DNA from: an uncultured Caryophanales bacterium | GTDB lineage: Bacteria > Bacillota_I > Bacilli_A > RF39 > UBA660 | Direction: 5' to 3' | NCBI GenBank assembly: GCA_946615975.1 | Contig: CAMOID010000004.1 | Coordinates: forward strand, 1-50,722 | DNA: 50,722 bases | Part shown: positions 34,273 through 41,696 of the stretch, in pieces | How the letters are laid out: every line of letters starts with the position of its first letter | Position numbering within the stretch: the first letter of the stretch is position 1 | Translations under genes and position numbers: made by a program | Notes under the pieces: generated by a model | What the model was told of the DNA's origin: nothing | The model's input: only the letters and a program-made list of their open reading frames with translations | Databases searched by the model: none

Positions 34273-35583
34273 ATGCGTAAAACTGTATGTTTAGTAGGTA
34301 GTCCAAATACAGGTAAATCTACTTTATTTAATAGATTATTAAATGAGAAAAAAGCTATTACTTCAGATATAGCTGGTACTACAAGAGATAGATTATATGG
34401 AATTGTTAATTATGGTGATAAATCTTTTTCATTAATTGATACAGGTGGTATAGATTTAGAAACAGCAGATTTCAATGATAATATTAAAGTACAAGCTGAA
34501 ATTGCTATTGATGAAGCAGATGTAATAGTATTTGTAGTAGATGGTAAACAAGATTTAACTACAAATGATTATGCTGTACGTGATATGTTACTTAAAACTG
34601 ATAAAAAAGTAATTGTTGCATGTAATAAATTAGATGATCCTAAACATGATGATTATATTTATAATTTCTATGAATTAGGTTTTGAGCATGTAATTGCTAT
34701 ATCAGCAGAACATAAAAGAAATATTGAATCTCTTCTAGATTTAATTACTGAAGATTTCAATGATTATACAACTGAACCAAAAGATGAAGTATGTAAGTTT
34801 TGTATAATTGGTAGACCTAATGTAGGTAAATCTTCTTTAGTTAATGCTTTATTAAATGAAGAAAGACAAATAGTTTCAAATGTTGCTGGTACAACAAGAG
34901 AAGCAAATGATACTAAATTTAGATATGATGGAGAAGATTATCTTGTTATTGATACAGCTGGTATGAGAAAACGTGGAAAGATATATGAAGAACTAGAAAA
35001 ATATTCTATTATACGTGGTATTAAAGCTATTGAAAGAGCTGATGTATGTGTACTTGTTATAAGTGCTGAAGAAGGTATAATTGAACAAGATAAACACGTA
35101 TTACAATATGCATTAGAAGCTGGAAAAGCTATTGTATTAGTAGTAAATAAATGGGATACAGTAGATAATAGAGATCAAGCTATTAAAGAATGGAAACTTC
35201 GTATGAAGAATGAATTCCAATTTGTTCCATATGCAGAAGTATTATTCTTAAGTGCTAAAGATAAAACTAGATTACATACTTTAATGCCTGCTATTATAAA
35301 AGCATATGATTCTTATACTAAAGAAGTTAAAACAAGTGTATTAAATGATGTTATAAGAGATGCTGTAGCATTACATCAAGCACCATCTTATAAAACTAAG
35401 AGATTAAAAATATATTTTGTATCTCAAACAGATACATGTCCTCCTAAATTTACTTTTAATGTAAATAATAAAGGATTATTACATTTCTCATATGAAAGAT
35501 ATTTAGAAAATAAAATAAGAGAATCTATTGATTTAGATGGAACTCCAATTATATTACAATTTAAGAATAAAGGTGAGGAATAA
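34273..35583 (+). CDS. der: Double-GTPase Der (EngA)
   Basis: A 436-residue protein with two tandem GTPase domains and a C-terminal KH-like domain, required for 50S assembly. First domain: GSPNTGKST (9-17), DTGGI, NKLD. Second domain: GRPNVGKSS, DTAGMRKRG, NKWD. The KH-like part follows from about residue 350. The length is normal. AAGGAGG precedes the ATG. Its stop overlaps the start of the next gene (TAATG). Confidence 0.97.
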   Translation: MRKTVCLVGSPNTGKSTLFNRLLNEKKAITSDIAGTTRDRLYGIVNYGDKSFSLIDTGGIDLETADFNDNIKVQAEIAIDEADVIVFVVDGKQDLTTNDYAVRDMLLKTDKKVIVACNKLDDPKHDDYIYNFYELGFEHVIAISAEHKRNIESLLDLITEDFNDYTTEPKDEVCKFCIIGRPNVGKSSLVNALLNEERQIVSNVAGTTREANDTKFRYDGEDYLVIDTAGMRKRGKIYEELEKYSIIRGIKAIERADVCVLVISAEEGIIEQDKHVLQYALEAGKAIVLVVNKWDTVDNRDQAIKEWKLRMKNEFQFVPYAEVLFLSAKDKTRLHTLMPAIIKAYDSYTKEVKTSVLNDVIRDAVALHQAPSYKTKRLKIYFVSQTDTCPPKFTFNVNNKGLLHFSYERYLENKIRESIDLDGTPIILQFKNKGEE

Positions 35584-36518
35584 TGTTAAAAGAAAAAATA
35601 GATTTTAAAACTATTGCAATTATTCTTTTATGTATAGTAGTTATTATATTAGCTTTTTGTATTTCACTTTTAATCATGAATAACGTAAATAAAAGTTCTT
35701 CTAATAATACTGAAACTACTGAAACTACTGAAGTTAAAAGAGATGAATATCTATATGGTACTGTAAGTAAATTAGAAGCTGGTAAAGTATATTTTACTAC
35801 TGAAGATGGTGAAGAAGTTGCAGTAGATACTAATAATAACAATATTGAAATAGGAGACACTATTGAATATAAAGTTAATGATAAAAATGAAAAATATGGT
35901 TTTAGTTTAATAAAAGAAGTAGATGGTAAAAAACAATCATCTCAAATATATGAATATAGTGTTACTAATACTACTACTGCTAAAGTAGAAAATAATACTA
36001 CTAAAAAAACTGCTTATAAAGCTTCTGAAGAAGAAGTATTAGAATATATTGAACAAGAAAATAATACTTATTCATCATTAAATAATACTGAAGATAATAA
36101 AGCTAAAGCTAAAGATTATTTTGTTACTTTAATAGATTTTATCTTTTATGATAAACCTATAAAAGGACGTACTTTTAAAGAATTATCTAAAAGTGCTAAA
36201 AGAAAAGTTATTTATTATACTTTAAAAATAGATTCTATAATTGATAAAAATATACCTGGTTATAAAGATACTTTAAGTGATTCCTATAAAGTAGCTAAAA
36301 ATCAACTTATAGCTAAATATACAGATTTATCTATAGATGTATGTGCTAATAATAAAGATTTATGTGATGATTTAAAGAAAGATACTGAAGATTTAAAAAC
36401 ATCTTTAAATATTACATTAGATATTATTAAAGAAATTTATAATGAAATTATTAAACCATCAGGTACTGCTGGTATTAAAAAGTTAACTGAATGGTATGAG
36501 GTATGGAAAAATGCCTAG
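35583..36518 (+). CDS. Hypothetical single-pass membrane protein
   Basis: A 311-residue protein with one N-terminal membrane helix (about 10-32), a Ser/Thr/Asn-rich stretch, a small β domain (about 54-100, YLYGTVSKLEAGKVYF, OB-like in strand pattern) and a C-terminal helical domain (about 150-311) with CANNKDLC. Topology suggests most of it is outside. No family recognised. It is coupled to der by TAATG and overlaps the next gene by 8 bases. Confidence 0.65.
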   Translation: MLKEKIDFKTIAIILLCIVVIILAFCISLLIMNNVNKSSSNNTETTETTEVKRDEYLYGTVSKLEAGKVYFTTEDGEEVAVDTNNNNIEIGDTIEYKVNDKNEKYGFSLIKEVDGKKQSSQIYEYSVTNTTTAKVENNTTKKTAYKASEEEVLEYIEQENNTYSSLNNTEDNKAKAKDYFVTLIDFIFYDKPIKGRTFKELSKSAKRKVIYYTLKIDSIIDKNIPGYKDTLSDSYKVAKNQLIAKYTDLSIDVCANNKDLCDDLKKDTEDLKTSLNITLDIIKEIYNEIIKPSGTAGIKKLTEWYEVWKNA

Positions 36519-37134
36519 TTTTATAATTGATGGTATAGAGTATAAAGTAGAAATAAATAGAAAAAGAATTAAAAATATTAATTTTAGAATAGAAGATAAA
36601 ACTATAAGAGTATCATGTCCATTTATTTGTACAGATAAATATATTATTAATTTATTAAAAGATAATGAAAAAGCTTTAATAAGAATGGCTAAAAGATCTG
36701 AAAGACAAGAATCTAGAAAAGAAAAAGTATTATATCTAGGTCATGAATTAGACTATATTCAATATAAAAAAGTAATGTTTCAAGATAATATTGCATATGG
36801 TCCTTCAGTAGATAAAATAAACGAATATTTAGAAAAACATTCTATTAAAGTATTTGAAAAAAGATTAGCATTATATATTGATGAATTTGGTGATATTCCT
36901 GAATTTAGATTAAGAACTAGAAAAATGAAAACTAGATGGGGAGTAAATAATAGAAGTAGTAAAACTATTACTTTAAATACTATGTTAATACATTACAAAC
37001 CTGAATTAATTGATTATGTTATAGTTCATGAATTATCTCATTTTAGACATATGGATCATTCAGCTAATTTTTGGAATGAAGTTAGTAAACATTATCCTAA
37101 TTATAAGAAAGCTAGAAAGGAGTTAAATTACTAA
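36511..37134 (+). CDS. YgjP-like zinc metallopeptidase (DUF45)
   Basis: A 207-residue protein of the YgjP/DUF45 (M48-like) family. The zinc motif HELSH (His173, Glu174, His177) is followed by His183 as likely third ligand (RHMDHS). The upstream RTRKMKTRWGVNN block (135-147) is also typical. The ATG at 36511 is preferred over that at 36496 because GAGG lies 9 bases upstream and the start fits the family. No activity is well established for this family. It overlaps both neighbours (8 bases and 1 base). Confidence 0.82.
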   Translation: MPSFIIDGIEYKVEINRKRIKNINFRIEDKTIRVSCPFICTDKYIINLLKDNEKALIRMAKRSERQESRKEKVLYLGHELDYIQYKKVMFQDNIAYGPSVDKINEYLEKHSIKVFEKRLALYIDEFGDIPEFRLRTRKMKTRWGVNNRSSKTITLNTMLIHYKPELIDYVIVHELSHFRHMDHSANFWNEVSKHYPNYKKARKELNY

Positions 37135-37832
37135 TGATAGAATCTTTAAATAATGAGCGTATAAAAGAATATGCTAAATTAAATCAAAAGAAATATCGTG
37201 ATGATACTAATATGTTTATCATTGAAGGAACTCATTTAGTAGAAGAAGCATTTAAAAATAATATAGTAGTTGATGCTTTTTCATTAGATGATAAATATAC
37301 TAAAGTATCTGAAGAAGTAATGAAAAAGTTATCTAATTTAGATACTCCTCCTAAATACTTAGCTATATGTAATAAGATAGAAGAGAAGAATATAAATGGT
37401 AATGTTTTAATATTAGATGGAGTACAAGATCCTGGTAATCTTGGTACTATTATTAGAAGTTCTATAGCTTTTAATATAGATACTATTATTCTTTCTAATG
37501 ATTCAGTAGATTTATATAATACTAAAGTATTAAGAGCTACTGAAGGTATGATATTCAATATAAATATTATTAGAAGAGATTTAAATGAAATATTACCTAA
37601 TTTAAAAGATAAATATACTATTTATACTACAAATGTAGTAAATGGTACTAATTTAAGTGATATTAAAGTTAAAACACCATTTGCTTTAATAATGGGTTCT
37701 GAAGGAAATGGAGTAAAAGATAGTATTGCTTCATATGCTGATGAATCTGTTTATATAAGTATGAATACTAAATGTGAATCATTAAATGTAGGTGTTGCTA
37801 CTTCAATAATTTTATATGAATTTAGTAAATAA
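37134..37832 (+). CDS. SpoU/TrmH-family RNA 2'-O-methyltransferase
   Basis: A 232-residue SPOUT methyltransferase. An N-terminal RNA-binding domain (1-~95, IIEGTHLVEEAF) precedes the knotted catalytic domain with motif 1 (LDGVQDPGNLGTIIRS, Asn and Arg), motif 2 (IMGSEGNGV) and motif 3 (SLNVGVATSIILYEF). The target, rRNA or tRNA, cannot be set from sequence. Its ATG overlaps the preceding stop (TAATG). Confidence 0.9.
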   Translation: MIESLNNERIKEYAKLNQKKYRDDTNMFIIEGTHLVEEAFKNNIVVDAFSLDDKYTKVSEEVMKKLSNLDTPPKYLAICNKIEEKNINGNVLILDGVQDPGNLGTIIRSSIAFNIDTIILSNDSVDLYNTKVLRATEGMIFNINIIRRDLNEILPNLKDKYTIYTTNVVNGTNLSDIKVKTPFALIMGSEGNGVKDSIASYADESVYISMNTKCESLNVGVATSIILYEFSK

Positions 37833-37861
37833 AAAAGCGAAGTAATTAATACTTCGTTTTT
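37832..37861. terminator. Shared bidirectional terminator
   Basis: Stem CGAAGTA/TACTTCG (37838-37844, 37850-37856) flanked by A6 on the left and T5 on the right, between two convergent genes. It can end both the methyltransferase and the minus-strand membrane gene. Confidence 0.8.
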
Positions 37862-37862
37862 A

Positions 37863-38234
37863 TTATTCGCATATTCTATATCCATCAGGATTTAATCTAT
37901 AGTAATGATGTGGTATGTTCATTGATGCAAATAAACATAGTAGAGCACATACAATCATTAAACCTATATTTAATAATCTAGGTTTTAATCTATTAGCTAT
38001 TTGAAAGAATAATAGACTAATTAAATAAATAATTGTAAATAATATAATACTTGTTACAACTATTTTAAAATATCTAGCATCATCTGCAATATATTCACAT
38101 ACGTCATTTTTATATAACATATACATTATATCATCTAGTAATCTACCCATATTATCTCTAAAGATAATAGGCATTACTGATGTACATACTCCCAACACCC
38201 TTAATATATTACTTGAATTAAATATTTTACTCAA
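37863..38234 (-). CDS. Hypothetical membrane protein with TTG start
   Basis: A 123-residue protein with two clear membrane helices (about 59-79 and 88-105) and perhaps a weaker hydrophobic patch near the N-terminus. The start is TTG at 38234 with AGGTGA 6 bases upstream. A minus-strand TATAAT lies at 38258-38253. No family recognised. Confidence 0.55.
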   Translation of the reverse strand: MSKIFNSSNILRVLGVCTSVMPIIFRDNMGRLLDDIMYMLYKNDVCEYIADDARYFKIVVTSIILFTIIYLISLLFFQIANRLKPRLLNIGLMIVCALLCLFASMNIPHHYYRLNPDGYRICE

Positions 38235-38288
38235 ACTACTTCACCTGTACTTATTATAATATAGAAAAATAAATAAATATAGTAATTA

Positions 38289-38317
38289 TTGAAAAAAAAT
38301 ATAATAAAGTATATAAT
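38289..38317 (+). promoter_or_regulatory. Promoter of rimM–trmD
   Basis: TTGAAA (38289-38294) and TATAAT (38312-38317) are 17 bases apart, 27 bases before the rimM ATG. Confidence 0.7.
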
Positions 38318-38344
38318 ATAAAACAATTAAGAAGAGGGATTTAT

Positions 38345-38833
38345 ATGGAATTAGTAGTAGTTGGAAAATTAATTAATACTCACGGTTTAAAAGGTGAAGT
38401 AAAAGTTAAATCAGATTTTGAAAGAAAAGAATTAGTATTTAAAAAAGGTAAAAAGGTTATTATTGATGATACTGAATTTACTATTAAAAATTATAAAGAA
38501 TATAAGGGCGTAGATTTATTACAATTTGAAGGATATATTCATATTAATGATATAGAACAATATAAAGGTTATTTAGTTTATATTGATCGTGATAAATTAG
38601 ATCTTAAAGATGGAGATTACTTATATGCTGATTTAATTGGTATGAAAGTAGTTAATAATAAGGGTACATATGGTTCAATAGTTGATTATACTAATAATAT
38701 AAATCCATTACTTGAAGTTAACTATGATAATAAAACTTATTATATACCTTTAAAATCAGATTTTATAGAAAGTGTATCAGTTAAAGAAAATAAGATATAT
38801 GTATCTGATAGAATTGAGGAATTAATTATATGA
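38345..38833 (+). CDS. rimM: 16S rRNA processing protein RimM
   Basis: A 162-residue 30S maturation factor. The N-terminal RimM domain begins [17 protein letters not shown] and the PRC-barrel domain follows from about residue 93 ([15 protein letters not shown]). It overlaps trmD by 4 bases (ATGA), the usual order. The rpsP gene that normally stands upstream is absent. Confidence 0.94.
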   Translation: MELVVVGKLINTHGLKGEVKVKSDFERKELVFKKGKKVIIDDTEFTIKNYKEYKGVDLLQFEGYIHINDIEQYKGYLVYIDRDKLDLKDGDYLYADLIGMKVVNNKGTYGSIVDYTNNINPLLEVNYDNKTYYIPLKSDFIESVSVKENKIYVSDRIEELII

Positions 38834-39498
38834 AAATAAGTATATTAAGTTTATTTCCTCATATGTTTGATGGATTCTTAAATGAATCTATTATTAAAAG
38901 AGCAATTGAAGATAAAAAAGTAGAAATAGAAATAATAGATTTTAGAGATTATACAGATGATCCACATAAGAAAGTAGATGATACTCCTTATGGTGGTGGT
39001 GCTGGTATGGTATTAGCTTGTCAACCAATTTTTGATTGTGTTGAAGCTATTAAAACACCAGATTCTAAAGTAATAATCATGACTCCTTCAGGAGTTCCAT
39101 ATAAACAAAAAATGGCATATGATTTATCAAATGAAAAGCATTTGATTATTATATGTGGACATTATGAAGGATTTGATGAAAGAATATTATCTCTTGCTGA
39201 TATGGAAATATCAATTGGAGATTATGTTCTAACAGGTGGTGAATTACCAGCAATGGTAATAACTGATTCTATAGTTAGATTAATACCTGGAGTTATAAAT
39301 GAAAGAAGTCATATAGAAGATTCTTTTAATGATAACTTCTTACTTGATTATCCAACTTATACAAAACCTGCTGATTATAAAGGTATGAAAGTACCTGAAA
39401 TATTATTATCAGGAGATCATAAGAAAATAGATGAATGGAGATATCAAGAGGCATTAAAAAAGACTCAAGAAAGAAGACCAGATTTGTTAAATAAGTAA
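38830..39498 (+). CDS. trmD: tRNA (guanine-N1)-methyltransferase TrmD
   Basis: A 222-residue SPOUT enzyme methylating G37 of tRNA. Family blocks: [26 protein letters not shown] (51-62), [21 protein letters not shown] and [16 protein letters not shown]. The start overlaps the rimM stop. rplS usually follows trmD but an orphan gene is found here. Confidence 0.96.
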   Translation: MKISILSLFPHMFDGFLNESIIKRAIEDKKVEIEIIDFRDYTDDPHKKVDDTPYGGGAGMVLACQPIFDCVEAIKTPDSKVIIMTPSGVPYKQKMAYDLSNEKHLIIICGHYEGFDERILSLADMEISIGDYVLTGGELPAMVITDSIVRLIPGVINERSHIEDSFNDNFLLDYPTYTKPADYKGMKVPEILLSGDHKKIDEWRYQEALKKTQERRPDLLNK

Positions 39499-39510
39499 GG
39501 TGGTGAGGTT

Positions 39511-40014
39511 ATGAATTATATAGTAAAGAAAAGTAAGAAAAAATGGGATATTGATTACTATGAATACGATTTAGATGGATTTACTTTTCATCCAAATAAA
39601 AATAGTAAGAATAATGAATTACAAATAACTTCTATTAAGATTTTTAATGAAGAAATGATTGAAAATCTAGTACATAATAAAATAAATGATAAATTCAAAT
39701 TACTATATAATAAAATAATGTCTACCTTATATGATGAAGATTCATCAGATGACGCTAATGAAGTAGTATTAGGTGAAATTCAAAAATTTAGAAGTGCACT
39801 TGATATAAGATATAAGAATTTTATGAAAAATGAAGAATATAAATTATATATTGAAAATTTATATTATTTAGATATAGAATTAAGAAATAAAATAGCTATT
39901 AATAATTATAGAAGACAAATGCAAATGAATAGTATGTTAGATCAATATAATTTTTCATTTGATGAAGATATAGAGGAATTAGAAGAAAGCTATTCACATG
40001 GAAGAAGTAGATAA
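39511..40014 (+). CDS. Hypothetical protein in the place of rplS
   Basis: A 167-residue charged cytoplasmic protein, β-like at the start (YIVKKSKKKWDIDYYEYDLD) and helical after residue 60, ending in an acidic stretch. No family recognised. GGTGAGG precedes the ATG and the gene lies 12 bases after trmD, so it is the third gene of that operon. It does not resemble bL19. Confidence 0.65.
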   Translation: MNYIVKKSKKKWDIDYYEYDLDGFTFHPNKNSKNNELQITSIKIFNEEMIENLVHNKINDKFKLLYNKIMSTLYDEDSSDDANEVVLGEIQKFRSALDIRYKNFMKNEEYKLYIENLYYLDIELRNKIAINNYRRQMQMNSMLDQYNFSFDEDIEELEESYSHGRSR

Positions 40015-40036
40015 GCATATAAATATATGCTTTTTT
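40013..40036 (+). terminator. Intrinsic terminator of the rimM operon
   Basis: Stem AAGCATAT/ATATGCTT (40013-40020, 40025-40032), 4-base loop, then T6. Confidence 0.83.
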
Positions 40037-40069
40037 CTTTGTAAACTACCTAAAAATGTGTCATTTTTA

Positions 40070-40098
40070 TTGATATTAAACTATAATTCCTTTATAAT
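40070..40098 (+). promoter_or_regulatory. Promoter of tig
   Basis: TTGATA (40070-40075) and TATAAT (40093-40098) are 17 bases apart. A second TATAAT sits at 40082-40087. Confidence 0.7.
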
Positions 40099-40127
40099 AC
40101 AATAAGAAAAAGAAAGAGATGAAAGTT

Positions 40128-41372
40128 ATGAAAAATGTAAAAGAAATAACTATTACTGTTGAAGGTAAAGATTGGGAAAAAGCTATTGATAAAGCTTTTG
40201 AAAATAAAAAGAAAGATATTAAAATCGATGGATTTAGAAAAGGTTCAGTAACTAAAGAAATTTATATTAAAAAAGTAGGTATTGAATCATTATTCATGGA
40301 TGCAGCTGATATTGCTATTGATAATGCTTATAAATCAATTGATACTGCTGAAAAAGAAAAAATGGTATGTGAACCATCAGTAAATATTGAAGAAATCGAT
40401 AAGAAACATTGTAAAGTATTATTTAAATTAATTTCTAAACCTGAAATTAAATTAGGTAAATATACTAAATTAGGTGTTAAAAAAGATGAAGTTAAAGTAA
40501 CTAAAGAAGAAATTGAACATGAAATTGGACATATTTGTGAAAATATGGCTGAAATTATCAATAAAGAAAATGGTACAGTAGAAAAAGGAAATACTGCTGT
40601 AATTGACTTTGTTGGTAGAGTTGATGGAGAAGTTATTGAAGGTGGATCTGGAACTAACTATCCATTAGAAATTGGTTCAGGTATGTTCATTCCAGGATTC
40701 GAAGAAGGATGTATTGGAATGAAGGTTGGAGAAGAAAAAGTATTAAATCTTAAGTTCCCTGAAAATTATGTTGATAGCTTAAAAGGTAAAGATGTTGAAT
40801 TTACTGTTACTGTTAGAGAAATTAAAGAAAGAATTATTCCTGAATTAGGAAAAGATTTCTTTGAAGATTTAGGTATTGAAGGTGTAACTGATAAGAAGAC
40901 ATTAGAAGCTCATGTTAAAGAAGAATTAACTAAGAATAAAGAAAATGAAGCTGATAGAAAATATTTAGATGAAGTATTACATAAAGCTACTGATAATATG
41001 AAAGTAGAAATCAATGAAGAAATTATTGAATCTGAATGTAATAGAATGATTGAAGAATATGCTCATGAATTATCTCATCAAGGTGCTTCATTAGAACAAT
41101 ACCTACAAATGACTGGTACTAAATTCGAAGATCTTAAAAATATGATGAAACCACAAGCAACTGCTAGAATTAAAACTAGATATTTATTAGAAGAAGTTGC
41201 TGCAGCTGAAAATATCAAAGCTACTGCTGCTGATATTAAGAAGTTCGTTGAAGAAAACGCTGCTAAATATGATATGAAAGCTGAAGACTTTGAAACTGCT
41301 GTTGGTGGAAAAGATGCAATCGAATTTGAAATTCGTGTAGAAAAAGCGTTAGATATAATTAAAGAGGCTTAA
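40128..41372 (+). CDS. tig: Trigger factor
   Basis: A 414-residue ribosome-associated chaperone and prolyl isomerase. The ribosome-binding loop GFRKG is at about 38-42, the FKBP-type PPIase domain spans about 145-235 (AVIDFVGRVDGE; IGSGMFIPGFEEG), and the C-terminal helical chaperone arms follow. ATG 40128 has an AGAGATGA-type site at a suitable distance. ATG 40119, three codons upstream and in frame, is possible but its purine tract is too close. Codon use is of the high-expression type in the C-terminal half. Confidence 0.95.
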   Translation: MKNVKEITITVEGKDWEKAIDKAFENKKKDIKIDGFRKGSVTKEIYIKKVGIESLFMDAADIAIDNAYKSIDTAEKEKMVCEPSVNIEEIDKKHCKVLFKLISKPEIKLGKYTKLGVKKDEVKVTKEEIEHEIGHICENMAEIINKENGTVEKGNTAVIDFVGRVDGEVIEGGSGTNYPLEIGSGMFIPGFEEGCIGMKVGEEKVLNLKFPENYVDSLKGKDVEFTVTVREIKERIIPELGKDFFEDLGIEGVTDKKTLEAHVKEELTKNKENEADRKYLDEVLHKATDNMKVEINEEIIESECNRMIEEYAHELSHQGASLEQYLQMTGTKFEDLKNMMKPQATARIKTRYLLEEVAAAENIKATAADIKKFVEENAAKYDMKAEDFETAVGGKDAIEFEIRVEKALDIIKEA

Positions 41373-41387
41373 AAGTCTCTTTTTTTA
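41361..41387 (+). terminator. Intrinsic terminator of tig
   Basis: Stem AAAGAGGCTT/AAGTCTCTTT (41361-41370, 41373-41382, one G-U pair) and T7; it includes the stop codon. Confidence 0.83.
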
Positions 41388-41397
41388 TTTATATTTA

Positions 41398-41406
41398 TGT
41401 TATAAT
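41398..41406 (+). promoter_or_regulatory. Extended -10 promoter of comN–rel–dtd
   Basis: TGTTATAAT lies 26 bases before the ATG at 41433; no -35 consensus. Confidence 0.75.
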
Positions 41407-41432
41407 TTTAATAGAGAATGTGGTGATTATTT

Positions 41433-41696
41433 ATGGAAAAAATCAAATCTCAAAAAGAATTATATATGAAACTTTTACCTGCATTAAGAACTAAGAAACA
41501 TGAATTAGATGCAGATAAAATGAAATTCGTAAAAGAAATAGATATATGGAATTATAATAAAATATATAATTGGAAAGATGCTCAAGGTTTAACCTTAGCA
41601 TCAATGGTAGATAATATTTTAAATACACCAAATGCATTATATGCAGATTATAAAATAGAACAAATAAAGAAAAGTGATGAAAATGAAAACAACTGA
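41433..41696 (+). CDS. ComN-like post-transcriptional regulator
   Basis: An 87-residue protein resembling the ComN/Post_transc_reg family: LYMKLLPALRTKKHEL at the start, the central EIDIWNYNKIYNWKD (about 36-50) and LTLASMVDNILNT. In Bacillus, ComN controls the comE late-competence mRNA. Its place just upstream of rel and dtd also matches the Bacillus neighbourhood. It overlaps rel by 14 bases and ends in TGA. Pilus genes elsewhere in the window make a competence link plausible. Confidence 0.62.
   Translation: MEKIKSQKELYMKLLPALRTKKHELDADKMKFVKEIDIWNYNKIYNWKDAQGLTLASMVDNILNTPNALYADYKIEQIKKSDENENN

Noticed and set aside
39511..40014. Assigning the gene after trmD as rplS
   Set aside because: Position fits, but the protein is acidic and longer and lacks any bL19 block.
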